A stretch of 64,000 bases of DNA from positions 130,466-194,465 of the forward strand of contig NZ_JAVRHK010000009.1 in the NCBI RefSeq assembly GCF_031846585.1, read 5' to 3'. This document shows, piece after piece, positions 56,272 to 64,000 of the stretch; the first letter of the stretch is position 1; each line of letters begins with the position of its first letter. The notes below the pieces were generated by a model, which ran no database searches, was not told the origin of the DNA, and worked only from the letters and a program-made list of their open reading frames with translations. A program made the translations under genes and the position numbers. Origin of the DNA: Autumnicola musiva (GTDB lineage: Bacteria; Bacteroidota; Bacteroidia; Flavobacteriales; Flavobacteriaceae).

Positions 56272-57180
56272 TTAATTTTGTTCTTCATTTAGAGCTTTTA
56301 ATGTGCGCCGGAGGTTTGTTACCTGTAAATAAAATACCTGCAATTCCTGGATTGTTCTGTAGAGTTTCTGTTTTTTCTGAATAACTTTCACTAATTCATT
56401 ATGTGCTTCTTTCAAATCTGTTGTAGCCTGGATAGTTTGCGCCCTTAGCTCTTTTGCAGCATCTATATTTTGTTTTAATCTAAGATAATCCCTTTGTGAC
56501 TCAAAGGTACTTGCTTTGGTTAACTGCAAGTAGCTAAGATAATTTCTTCTAATCATATTTTCCTCATAAGATATTAATTCCTGAAGATTTGAAGATTCAA
56601 GATATTCCAGAAGATTGGAAGTCATTACCGCAATAAGTGTATCTGCTTTAATAACGAAATCCTTGATTTTTTCAGCCTGTTTTCCCCTGATGTATCGGTC
56701 ACCCCCATAGCCTATAATGTTCCCCAAAGCATCTCCGATTCCTGTTGGTAAACTGCGGGAATTATCAGTAGTATTATAAAGAGTAATCAGGGAATCTATA
56801 TCCAACCCCATAGTGGCTGCATGGCTTTGCAGATTGTCATTATAATCTTCAGAAGATAAAAGAATAAGGGATTGTGCGTATTTATCTATAACCCTGAAGG
56901 TAACATCAATGCTTTCAGAAACTTTATAATCATATTTCCTTTGACTATGAATGCTGTCCAGTTCATTAAGTTGCCTCATCGGGTCTGTTAAGGTGCTGGC
57001 ATAAAACAAACCTCTTTTCATTCTTATTTCGGCCAGTTCATTCATTATTGCTGAAGGATACGCCGAAAAATTTTCGGTAACTTCGCCAAATTGATGAACA
57101 CTTTCAGTTTGTGATTTTGAAAGTGTAGAGCAACTAAAAAATAAGGAGCATAAAACTAGCAAAGGAATTATTTTTCTCAT
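56272..57180 (-). CDS. Helical lipoprotein of unknown function
   Basis: This is a 302-residue protein from the ATG at 57180 (a GTG 6 bp earlier is less likely). It has a lipoprotein signal (LLVLCSLFFSCSTLSKSQ, lipobox Cys about 17). The mature part is largely alpha-helical, with coiled-coil-like stretches (LRLKQNIDAAKELRAQ, LVKVIQKKQKLYRTIQELQ), a glycine-rich loop in the centre (GIGDALGNIIGYGGDRYI), and no enzyme motif. It is the first gene of a two-gene unit with a small helical protein. It is probably anchored at the periplasmic face. Confidence 0.7.
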   Translation of the reverse strand: MRKIIPLLVLCSLFFSCSTLSKSQTESVHQFGEVTENFSAYPSAIMNELAEIRMKRGLFYASTLTDPMRQLNELDSIHSQRKYDYKVSESIDVTFRVIDKYAQSLILLSSEDYNDNLQSHAATMGLDIDSLITLYNTTDNSRSLPTGIGDALGNIIGYGGDRYIRGKQAEKIKDFVIKADTLIAVMTSNLLEYLESSNLQELISYEENMIRRNYLSYLQLTKASTFESQRDYLRLKQNIDAAKELRAQTIQATTDLKEAHNELVKVIQKKQKLYRTIQELQVFYLQVTNLRRTLKALNEEQN

Positions 57181-57362
57181 TGACACCGATTAAATATTTA
57201 GAGGATTAATTTAAACAATTTTTTACTGAAGTAGGTTCAAAATAAAAGGACAGATTATCAACTATTTGCAATGAAATGGATTTTCAAATGTTTTCCAGCC
57301 AGGAGTAATATAGGAAATATTCCTAATATTGGAAATAATCCTTATTTGTTTATATTTGTAGT

Positions 57363-58760
57363 ATGAAAAACAATATTTACGCGGTTATAGATGTGGAAAC
57401 TACGGGAGGAGGTATAAGCGGAAACCGACTTACTGAAATCTGTATTGTGTTACTAGATGGAAATGAGGTTACAGATAAATATACCAGCCTCATTAATCCT
57501 GAAAAGATAATTCCGCACCAGATTACTTCTTTAACGGGAATAGATAATGAAATGGTGGCAGACGCCCCAAAATTTCATGAAGTGGCAGATTATATTGATA
57601 ATTTTATCCGGGGAGCTGTATTTGTTGCCCATAATGTAAATTTTGATTACAACGTGCTAAGGAATGAGTTTAGGGCTCTTGGAAAAGATTTTAAAAGGAA
57701 AAAGCTTTGTACTGTAAGGCTATCACGCAAACTTATACCGGGACTCTTTTCCTACAGTTTAGGAAAGCTATGCAGTTCTATAAACATCCCTCTGGAGAAC
57801 CGGCATCGTGCTGAAGGCGATACGGATGCCACGGTAATTCTTTTACAAAAACTGCTTAAACTTGATGAAGGAGGTAAGGTGATAACTTCCTTTTTACATC
57901 CCCATTCCAAAAATGCTACTTTACCGCCCCATATTCCAGCTGAACAAATTAATGATTTGCCGGAGGATCCCGGAATTTATCTCTTTAAAGACAGGCAGCA
58001 TAAAATTATATATGCCGGCAAGGCCAAAAACATTAAAAAGCGGGTGTTATCACACTTTTATGACAAGAAATCGAAAGAATACCATCTGGGGCAGGAAACC
58101 AGTTATATAGATTTTGAAACTACCGGAAGTGAACTTATTGCGTTGCTACTGGAATCTGATTATATCCGAAAACATTACCCAAAACATAACCGGGCACAAA
58201 AAAAGCCGACCCGCACGTATCAGATTATCAATTATATTAATCAAAGAGGAATTATTCAGCTGGCTTTGGGACAAACAAGCAAAATAGAAGACTCTGTCTA
58301 TACTTTTTATAGTCGAGCCCGGGCTCAGGAAATGCTGGAAAAGCTTTGTGAAGATTTCAATTTGTGTCCGAAATACTGCACTTTACAATCGAATGTAAAA
58401 TCCTGTTCACACTACCGGATTAAAAATTGTAAAGGGATTTGCACCGGTGTTGAAGCTGTAGATGATTACAACAAGAAGGTGAAAAAGGCAATTCTCTCTT
58501 TAAGCACCGAAAAAGAAACCTATATTATAAAAGAAAGAGGAAGAGAGCCCGGGGAACAATCATTTGTATTAATAAAAGGAGGGAGGTACCAGGGGTATGG
58601 TTTTGTAGAACCTGATGCTCAAATTTGCAGCTTTGAAGAGTACGAGCCTTACCTGAAGTTACAGGAACCCACTTTCCATACACATCAGATAATTAATAGC
58701 TATCTGAATAAAAAAGGAATGGGGAATGTGGTTAAGCGGGAAGAATCCACCATGGCATAA
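57363..58760 (+). CDS. DnaQ-like exonuclease fused to a GIY-YIG (UvrC/Cho-like) endonuclease domain
   Basis: This 465-residue DNA repair-type protein has an N-terminal DEDDh exonuclease (about 5-165). Its acid residues are Asp10 and Glu12 in VIDVETTGGG, Asp95 in VNFDYNVL, and His148/Asp153 in RHRAEGDTDAT. A GIY-YIG nuclease follows (about 200-280, GIYLFKDRQHKIIYAGKAKN, RVLSHFYDK), then a UvrC-like cysteine region (NLCPKYCTLQSNVKSCSHY, CKGICTG). It resembles the DnaQ-Cho/UvrC fusions of Bacteroidota that make incisions at damaged DNA. It lacks the UvrC RNase H-like second nuclease. Its 3' end abuts the IS256 remnant but the protein looks complete. Confidence 0.9.
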   Translation: MKNNIYAVIDVETTGGGISGNRLTEICIVLLDGNEVTDKYTSLINPEKIIPHQITSLTGIDNEMVADAPKFHEVADYIDNFIRGAVFVAHNVNFDYNVLRNEFRALGKDFKRKKLCTVRLSRKLIPGLFSYSLGKLCSSINIPLENRHRAEGDTDATVILLQKLLKLDEGGKVITSFLHPHSKNATLPPHIPAEQINDLPEDPGIYLFKDRQHKIIYAGKAKNIKKRVLSHFYDKKSKEYHLGQETSYIDFETTGSELIALLLESDYIRKHYPKHNRAQKKPTRTYQIINYINQRGIIQLALGQTSKIEDSVYTFYSRARAQEMLEKLCEDFNLCPKYCTLQSNVKSCSHYRIKNCKGICTGVEAVDDYNKKVKKAILSLSTEKETYIIKERGREPGEQSFVLIKGGRYQGYGFVEPDAQICSFEEYEPYLKLQEPTFHTHQIINSYLNKKGMGNVVKREESTMA

Positions 58761-59655
58761 GTAGCTGCTGTGGTTTGAATATGTTATGCAGATATTTTAA
58801 TTGGCAAAATTCTTCTTTGTTTCGTTTTCTCCTATCCGGTGTAAAGGCCTTTTTATCCTTCCATACCACATACCTGCAGGCGTTGCGTATTTGGTGTACC
58901 ACGCAAATCTGGGTTTTGGATTCAGGGAACACGTTCCTGATGGTATCGGTAAACCCGTTCAGGTTATCGGTGGCCGTGATAAGTATATCTTCAGTGCCCC
59001 TGGATTTCATATCGGTAAGGACACTCATCCAGAAGGCTGCAGATTCATTCTTGCCCAACCAAAGTCCAAGAACTTCTTTCTTTCCATCCCTGCGAAGCCC
59101 TACTGCTATATATACCGTTTTGTTGATCACTTTGGAGTTCTCCCGTACCTTGAACACGATCCCATCCATCCAAACAATAAGATATACTGGTTCTAATGGA
59201 CGGTTCTGCCAGGCCACGATATCCTCGGTGACTTTTTCGGTAATCCGGGAGATAGTGGAAGTAGAGACTTCAAAATTGTAGACCTCTCTAATCTGTTCTT
59301 CGATATCGCTATTGCTCATTCCTTTGGCGTAGAGCGATACAATGACATTTTCGATCCCATCGACCATATTCCCACGTTTGGGGACGATCATGGGATTAAA
59401 GGAAGCATTGCGATCCCTGGGGACCTGGATCTGCGATTCCCCAAAGGAAGTGCGGACCTTCTTTTGACCAAAGCCATTACGGGTGTTGGAGTTGTCGGAC
59501 TTCCGATTTTTATCATAGCCAAGATGACCATCGAGTTCTCCCTCGAGCATCTTCTCAATGCCTCGCTTTTGCAGGTCTTTTAAAAATCCGTTGAGTTCAT
59601 CACCGCTTTTGAACTGCTTCAAAAATTCATCGCTAAACAAATCTTCTTTTTTCAT
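58732..59655 (-). pseudogene. IS256-family transposase, C-terminally truncated
   Basis: This 307-codon frame encodes a mutator-type transposase from its normal start. It has KRGIEKMLEGELDGHLGYDK, YAKGMSNSDIEEQIREVYN, the first catalytic aspartate in YLIVWMDGIVFKVRE, and TATDNLNGFTDTIRNVFPES with CVVHQIRNACRYVVWKDKKA. After about residue 270 the sequence becomes unrelated (PDRRKRNKEEFCQLKYL). The expected continuation with the IIYTTNxIExLN motif and the catalytic glutamate is missing. About 100 residues have been lost, so the enzyme is dead. It overlaps the nuclease gene by 29 bp at its 3' end. Confidence 0.85.
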
Positions 59656-59742
59656 ACTGTGTAAAATTTAAAATTAGACAAAAAAATAACAGGGGTCGCG
59701 ACCCCTGTTATTTTTCTATTTACACAGTTTATGAGATAGTCC
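58845..59742 (-). mobile_element. 3'-deleted IS256-family insertion sequence
   Basis: The element keeps its promoter-side end, which I place near 59742 where the minus strand reads GGACTATCTCATAAACTGTG (the usual GG start of such ends), and most of the transposase. Its other end is missing, and similarity stops around 58845. It is therefore a deletion remnant inserted between the nuclease gene and the aldo-keto reductase gene. The target duplication can no longer be checked. Confidence 0.7.
59656..59728. repeat. Nested palindrome upstream of the IS256 transposase
   Basis: A perfect 34-bp palindrome (59682-59715), centred on GGGGTCGCGACCCC, is embedded between ACTGTGTAAA (59656-59665) and TTTACACAGT (59719-59728). 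The structure touches the transposase ATG and could block read-through translation or transcription into the gene from outside. Confidence 0.85.
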
Positions 59743-59762
59743 TATTTTAGAAAACATAAGAT

Positions 59763-60725
59763 TTAAGACTTGTAATCAGCATCATCATAAATATTTTCAT
59801 AAGTATTTTCTTTAGTAACAAAGAATTCACCGGTTACATATCTAAAGTGCCGATCCAGTAAAGCGATTTCCTTCAGGTCATCCTCATCCAATTGTACACC
59901 TGTACTTTGCAGGTTTTCAATAATTCTGTTTTCGTTGGTACTTTTTGGGATTACGGCTGTACCACGAAGTTCACTCCATCTAATAAGCACCTGCCCGGCA
60001 GAAGCTCCATGTTTCTTTGCAATTTTTGTAATGGTTTTATTTTCCAGCAGAGAAGGTTCATTATCGGCCTTCATAGAATCTGCACGATCGCCGCTTCCTA
60101 ACGGTGAAAATGCAGTTACATTTATATTGTTGCTGCTGCAAAATTCCAGTAATTCTTTTTGCTGAAGGTAAGGATGAAGTTCCACCTGGTTCATTTCAGG
60201 GGTTTCATTGGTTTTTTTCATAAGATCTTTTAGCTTCATCATACTAAAATTGGAAACACCAATATGTTTTACAAGTCCCTGCTTTTTTGCTTCTAACATA
60301 GCTTCCCAGGTTTCAATTACCGGCACTTCTTCAAGAGAATAAAAATCCTCATCATTTTCAGGAAATCCTGTGCCTTTTTTAAAAGCCACCGGCCAGTGAA
60401 TCAAATATAAATCCAGGTAATCCAGTTGCAAATCTTTAAGCGTTTTCTTTAAAGCAGGAATAACGTCTTCTTTTTTATGTGAATCATTCCATAATTTAGA
60501 AGTTACCCATACTTCTTCCCGCTTTAATTTTCCTTCTGAAAATATATCGGAAAAAGCCTCACCTACTTCAGCTTCATTCCCATAGGTTGCGGCACAATCA
60601 ATATGGCGATAGCCATTATTAAGAGCAATTTTTACCGCTTCTCCAACTTTACCTTTTTTAGATTTCCATGTTCCCAAACCAATGGCCGGCATTTCATCTC
60701 CGTTCTTAAAATTTAAACTTTTCAT
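59763..60725 (-). CDS. Aldo-keto reductase family protein
   Basis: This 320-residue NADPH-dependent cytosolic oxidoreductase has the catalytic tetrad residues Asp/Tyr in HIDCAATYGNEAEVG, Lys in EEVWVTSKLWND and His in LYLIHWPVAFKKG. The AKR signatures are GVSNFSMMKLKDLM and the phosphate-binding VIPKSTNENRIIENL. The usual role is reduction of aldehydes and sugars, but the substrate is unspecified. It starts next to the IS256 remnant; no regulator is adjacent. The length is as expected for the AKR fold (8-stranded barrel). Confidence 0.94.
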   Translation of the reverse strand: MKSLNFKNGDEMPAIGLGTWKSKKGKVGEAVKIALNNGYRHIDCAATYGNEAEVGEAFSDIFSEGKLKREEVWVTSKLWNDSHKKEDVIPALKKTLKDLQLDYLDLYLIHWPVAFKKGTGFPENDEDFYSLEEVPVIETWEAMLEAKKQGLVKHIGVSNFSMMKLKDLMKKTNETPEMNQVELHPYLQQKELLEFCSSNNINVTAFSPLGSGDRADSMKADNEPSLLENKTITKIAKKHGASAGQVLIRWSELRGTAVIPKSTNENRIIENLQSTGVQLDEDDLKEIALLDRHFRYVTGEFFVTKENTYENIYDDADYKS

Positions 60726-60849
60726 AGTTATTTTATTTTTTCTGAAAATAGCATTAAAATAAGGCTACCCGAAAGGATCGAGCAGGTTTAGCAAAAATTT
60801 AATTCTTCGTTAAAGGTTTAATTCTCTAGGATAGCCCGGAAATTTTGAA

Positions 60850-61743
60850 TCACCTTCGGGGATGAAATTCTTCCATAACCTTTCTTAGGTGGCTGCGGTC
60901 TACATGTATATAGACTTCGGTAGTAGTAATACTCTCATGGCCAAGCATTTGCTGAATGGCCCTTAAATCGGCTCCATTTTCCAGCAAGTGAGTGGCGAAT
61001 GAGTGCCTGAAAGTGTGCGGACTAATTTTCTTCTGAATGCCGGCTTTTTGCGTTAGTTGTTTAACAATTGTAAAAATCATTGCCCGGGTCAGTTTTTTTC
61101 CGCGGCGATTTAAAAAAAGGGTATCAGAAGAATCTTTCTCCACATTTTGATGCACCCGTTGAGCTTTGTAGATTTCTATAAATTTTTGGGTATAATCAGA
61201 AATTGGCACAAAACGTTGCTTATTTCCTTTTCCGGTTACTTGTATAAAGCCTTCTTCAAAATAGAGATCGGAAATTTTCAGGCTAGTTAATTCTGAAACC
61301 CGTAGGCCACAGCCATAAAGTGTTTCAATAATTGCCCTGTTACGCTCGCCTTCCGCTTTACTTAAATCGATTGTTGCAATGATTTTATCGATTTCTGCGG
61401 TAGAAATAGTTTCCGGTAATTTTCGGCCTATTTTTGGAGATTCAATTAGGTCCAGAGGGTTGTCCTGACGATAATCTTCAAAAATGAGAAAATTAAAAAA
61501 TCCGCGCAGGCCCGATATTATTCTGGATTGTGAGCGTGCACTATGTGTTTTAGCTACTTCATAAATAAATAGCTGTACGATTTCTTCAGAAATAGAAAGA
61601 GGGGTGACTTCTATATGTTTCATTTTCAGAAATTTGATAATCTGCACAATATCCAGACTGTAATTTTCAATAGAATTCTCTGATAATCCCCTCTCGATCC
61701 ATAGGTAATGGCGGTAATCTTTTAAGGCACTTTCCCATTTCAT
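60850..61743 (-). CDS. xerD: Site-specific tyrosine recombinase XerD
   Basis: This 297-residue tyrosine recombinase is needed to resolve chromosome dimers at dif. It has the SAM-like core-binding domain (LWIERGLSENSIENYSLD). The catalytic set is Arg in YGCGLRVSELTSLK, Lys in GKGNKQRFVPI, His-x-x-Arg in PHTFRHSFATHLLENGADL, His in MLGHESITTTE and the nucleophile Tyr in EVYIHVDRSHLR. It could also be named XerA/XerC-like, since flavobacteria often have one or two such genes. No phage or integron context is nearby, so the housekeeping role is most likely. Confidence 0.92.
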   Translation of the reverse strand: MKWESALKDYRHYLWIERGLSENSIENYSLDIVQIIKFLKMKHIEVTPLSISEEIVQLFIYEVAKTHSARSQSRIISGLRGFFNFLIFEDYRQDNPLDLIESPKIGRKLPETISTAEIDKIIATIDLSKAEGERNRAIIETLYGCGLRVSELTSLKISDLYFEEGFIQVTGKGNKQRFVPISDYTQKFIEIYKAQRVHQNVEKDSSDTLFLNRRGKKLTRAMIFTIVKQLTQKAGIQKKISPHTFRHSFATHLLENGADLRAIQQMLGHESITTTEVYIHVDRSHLRKVMEEFHPRR

Positions 61744-61825
61744 GCTTTAAAGATAGGAACAATTCCCCGGAAGATCTTAGCAATATTTTAGTCTTGACTA
61801 ACATTTTCTTAACGCCTTTGAAATG

Positions 61826-61833
61826 TAAATTTG
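61826..61833 (+). promoter_or_regulatory. -7 box of a Bacteroidota-type promoter
   Basis: TAAATTTG fits TANNTTTG and lies 33 bp before the preferred start of the following barrel gene. A TTG at 61794 is the nearest -33 candidate but the spacing (29 bp) is too long. Confidence 0.4.
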
Positions 61834-61866
61834 CATCAAATAAAAAAAGAAAATAAAACAGAAATT

Positions 61867-62469
61867 ATGAAGAGGTCAATTTTAATTATTGCGTTAGCTG
61901 TCTTTGGAATTACAGCATCAAACGCTCAGGAATTTGTACAATTTGGTATTAAAGGTGGAGCAAATTTCGCTTCTTTTACTGGGGACGATTATGATTCAGA
62001 ATCCAGAACCGCTTTTAATGTAGGTGTTCTGGCTGAAATACCTTTAGCAGATAAATTCTCTATTCAGCCTGAGGTTTTATATTCTGCACAAGGATTTGAT
62101 ATTTCCGAAATAGATCAGGATAACATCGTAGATGTAGATGATAATATCGAATATCAGTTGGACTACATTAGTGTTCCGGTATTAGCAAAAATCTACCTTG
62201 TTGAAGGTTTAAGTATTCAGGCCGGACCTGCATTTAATTTTAAAGTCAATGAGGAAGTAGATAATGCACCACTTGAAGACGGAGGTGATACAGATGTTAA
62301 CCTTTCAAATACACAGGATTTTGAAGTTGCTGGTGCTGCCGGACTTGAATATAAGTTTAACAATGGATTCTTTATCCAGGGAAGATATACTTATGGCTTT
62401 TCTGATGTAATTGAAGATTCTAACATCCATAACTCTGTATTCCAGGCGGGAATTGGGTTTATGTTCTAA
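61867..62469 (+). CDS. Outer membrane beta-barrel protein (PorT-like)
   Basis: This is a 200-residue secreted barrel. The start is set at ATG 61867 because it gives a good signal peptide (SILIIALAVFGITASNAQ); an in-frame ATG 36 bp upstream would add a hydrophilic leader. The mature part shows alternating strands: EFVQFGIKGGANFASFTGDD, FSIQPEVLYSAQGFD, LDYISVPVLAKIYLVEGL, GLSIQAGPAFNFKV and the last strand VFQAGIGFMF with a C-terminal Phe. This fits the OMP_b-brl_2/PorT-like family. Ligand and partners are not known. A strong terminator follows. Confidence 0.85.
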   Translation: MKRSILIIALAVFGITASNAQEFVQFGIKGGANFASFTGDDYDSESRTAFNVGVLAEIPLADKFSIQPEVLYSAQGFDISEIDQDNIVDVDDNIEYQLDYISVPVLAKIYLVEGLSIQAGPAFNFKVNEEVDNAPLEDGGDTDVNLSNTQDFEVAGAAGLEYKFNNGFFIQGRYTYGFSDVIEDSNIHNSVFQAGIGFMF

Positions 62470-62495
62470 AAGAAAGATTTGAAATATTAAAATTG

Positions 62496-62530
62496 AAAAA
62501 AGGCGGAGGTAATTACTTTCGCCTTTTTTT
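62496..62530 (+). terminator. Terminator of the barrel gene
   Basis: A long stem (AAAAAAGGCG... with an inner GTAATTAC and ...CGCCTTTTTT) ends in a T-run, 26 bp below the stop codon. Confidence 0.88.
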
Positions 62531-62993
62531 ATTACTGAAGATAAGGGCTTTATAAATTTTTATTACTGTGCTATGAAAGATGCAAGACCGCTGAAAGAAA
62601 CAATAGACAAAACCCAATCCTAACTATTTGAAATACATTTTGTTTTCGGAATACTATTTTTAAAGGACCGGCTTTCTTTAATATTTTAATAAGCAAGGTC
62701 ATATTTTCAAATCCTTTTAAGAGTCATTTAGTATAAGGAGTTTCAGTGAATTGTTTCTTTTATACCGGACACTGATAATTTTGAAGATGGGTAATATTTC
62801 TACTCATCAAATAAATATACACAACACTTTCTACATAAAATTTTGTTATAGGAAGAACTATACAATTTTCTCTCTTCGAGTTAAATGGTTGATTTACAAT
62901 AACTTGTCATATTTATAATGAGGTTCATTACTTCATTGGTATAATTATTCCCCTAACTATCACAATTAGAACGAATAACAAAAAATATAAATT
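62531..62993. other. 463-bp AT-rich gap, nothing recognised
   Basis: Between the terminator and the next gene there is no open frame with family features, no hairpin and no repeat. It presumably contains the promoter of the small secreted protein. Confidence 0.5.
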
Positions 62994-63335
62994 ATGAAAA
63001 AGTTAGTTTTAACCTTTGCTGCAGTTGGATTGATGTTTACCACAACCACTCAGGCTCAAGCTGTAGCGGGAGCAGAATCGCAAATTTCTACGGAAGTAGT
63101 TGCCGGTGATGAATTTGAAAAAATTGAAGTTTCTGCGCTGCCTTCTGCAGTAACTACTGCAATAGAAACAGATTATGCAGAAGCTACCATCCAGGAGGCC
63201 TGGGTAAAGGAAAAAGAAGATAAAAAGGTCTATAAAATTAAATTGACGGTAAATGGTGAAGAGAAAAAAGTTTATGCCGATGCCGAAGGAAATTGGATAG
63301 ACGTGAAAGAAAAGAAAGAGGATAAAAATTCCTAA
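62994..63335 (+). CDS. Small secreted PepSY-like protein
   Basis: This 113-residue protein has a signal peptide (LVLTFAAVGLMFTTTTQAQ). The mature part includes SALPSAVTTAIETDYAEATI and VYKIKLTVNGEEKKVYADAEGNWID, which resembles the PepSY-like domain of small periplasmic proteins. A Lys/Glu-rich tail (VKEKKEDKNS) follows. The function is not defined; relatives are thought to modulate proteases or bind metal. It is monocistronic, with a terminator downstream. Confidence 0.75.
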   Translation: MKKLVLTFAAVGLMFTTTTQAQAVAGAESQISTEVVAGDEFEKIEVSALPSAVTTAIETDYAEATIQEAWVKEKEDKKVYKIKLTVNGEEKKVYADAEGNWIDVKEKKEDKNS

Positions 63336-63354
63336 TAATTTTCTGTTGGAAATG

Positions 63355-63386
63355 AAAAGCCGCTCCGTTGAAAGAGCGGTTTTTTT
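63355..63386 (+). terminator. Terminator of the PepSY-like gene
   Basis: A 6-bp GC stem CCGCTC/GAGCGG (63360-63365 and 63374-63379) is extended outward by an A-run pairing with the seven-T run. It lies 20 bp below the stop. Confidence 0.82.
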
Positions 63387-63497
63387 ATGGCTGAAACTGA
63401 AATCCTGTATCTAAACAAAATTTTTAATGCATTAATTTTCAAAACATAAGGTTTTAATTCTTACTTTTATTTGGTTAACCAACTAAAAATATTTATT

Positions 63498-63995
63498 ATG
63501 AAAAAAGCAATTTTACTATTGGGATTTGTCCTGTTTGGAATTCAGTCATCTTTTTGCCAGGATGGAGATTTCATATTAGGAGTAAACGTGGGCCTTCCTA
63601 CCGGGGACATAAAGGATTACTCCAATTTTAATGCCGGGGCAGATGTAGCCTATCTCTTTGGATTGGCTGATATTGTGAAAGTAGGTCCTACAGCCGGGTA
63701 CATGCATTTTTTTGGTGAAGACGGGGAAGAAGGAGATGTAGAATGGGAAGTGGATGACATCCAGTTCGTACCAGTGGGAGCTGCCGGCCGGGTGGATTTA
63801 GGTTTCGTGGTTGCAGGCTTGGATCTTGGTTATGCCATAGGCGTGAACGATGGAAATGATGGTGGATTTTTCTACAGGCCCAAAGCCGGATTTTCGCTGG
63901 CCATGTTAAATATTATAGTATCATACACCAACATTAACATTGAAGAAGATGTTAGCGTTGGCACCTTTAATGTAGGACTGGAATTTGGGCTTTAA
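63498..63995 (+). CDS. Outer membrane beta-barrel protein, unknown ligand
   Basis: This is a 165-residue secreted barrel. The start at ATG 63498 gives a normal signal peptide (AILLLGFVLFGIQSSFCQ); the frame opens 27 bp earlier but without signal-like residues. Mature strands include FILGVNVGLPTGDIKDYSNF, ADVAYLFGLADIVKVGPTAG, VDLGFVVAGLDLGYAIGVND and the last strand GTFNVGLEFGL. The short central acidic loop (GEDGEEGDVEWEVDDIQ) may bind cations. It is complete and ends 5 bp from the window edge. It belongs to the general OMP barrel group of Bacteroidota. Confidence 0.8.
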   Translation: MKKAILLLGFVLFGIQSSFCQDGDFILGVNVGLPTGDIKDYSNFNAGADVAYLFGLADIVKVGPTAGYMHFFGEDGEEGDVEWEVDDIQFVPVGAAGRVDLGFVVAGLDLGYAIGVNDGNDGGFFYRPKAGFSLAMLNIIVSYTNINIEEDVSVGTFNVGLEFGL

Positions 63996-64000
63996 ATTCA

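Noticed and set aside
57363..58760. Standard UvrC
   Set aside because: It begins with an exonuclease domain and lacks the C-terminal RNase H-like and HhH domains; it is a DnaQ-GIY-YIG fusion.
60850..61743. Integrase of a mobile element
   Set aside because: Sequence and length match housekeeping XerD, with no phage or integron genes around it.

Overview
The window looks like chromosomal DNA from a marine or saline-habitat member of the Flavobacteriaceae (Bacteroidota), possibly close to Gramella/Christiangramia, Salegentibacter or Zunongwangia. The genus is inference. Support comes from the AT-rich base composition, the many Bacteroidota-type lipoprotein signals, a secreted protein with a type IX secretion C-terminal domain, TANNTTTG-type -7 boxes, a PUA-less short ProB, and PorT-like outer-membrane barrels. 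No rRNA, tRNA, CRISPR array, prophage or replication origin was found.

Layout. 0.2-8.5 kb: a KefB/TrkA-type antiporter, an M61 peptidase lipoprotein, and a 1332-residue secreted nuclease with three lamin-tail-like repeats; a 150-bp nested inverted-repeat element lies between the first two. 8.7-11.6 kb: the proline operon proC-proB-proA with a strong terminator. 12.3-19.4 kb: a four-gene sensory operon with a CheB-CheR-PAS histidine kinase, a bacteriophytochrome kinase, a response regulator, and a heme oxygenase that would make the biliverdin chromophore. 19.5-28.3 kb: a VWA-like lipoprotein, an RluE-type pseudouridine synthase, a HipA-like kinase overlapping a DUF3037 gene, an M3 peptidase, an MhqD/MhqO-like pair, a SpoIIAA-like protein and a CDF metal exporter.

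28.4-38.2 kb: an acyl-CoA-dehydrogenase-like protein, a pair of overlapping and mutually similar small membrane proteins, an NhaP-type antiporter, WrbA, a beta-lactamase-like hydrolase, an esterase and KatG. 38.5-42.0 kb: a compact cluster of acyl-CoA-dehydrogenase-like protein, PIG-L deacetylase fused to a NodS-like methyltransferase, and GT2 glycosyltransferase; this is the best candidate for an uncharacterised biosynthetic system. 42.1-43.6 kb: small lipoprotein or orphan genes, one apparently 5'-truncated. 43.6-53.4 kb: an APC permease, a K+-channel-like protein, a YbbA/YbbP ABC system divergent from a TesA-like esterase, a decayed ThuA-like gene, a universal stress protein and an XRE/S24-like regulator.

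53.7-64 kb: a large catalase with a DJ-1-like tail, an unknown lipoprotein/helical-protein pair, a DnaQ-GIY-YIG nuclease fusion, a 3'-truncated IS256-family element, an aldo-keto reductase, XerD, and three small envelope or secreted proteins. Oxidative and electrophile stress functions recur (KatG, KatE, WrbA, MhqO/MhqD, aldo-keto reductase, Usp), as do ion-homeostasis functions (two antiporters, a K+-channel-like protein, CDF). They are scattered among separate transcription units rather than forming one island.
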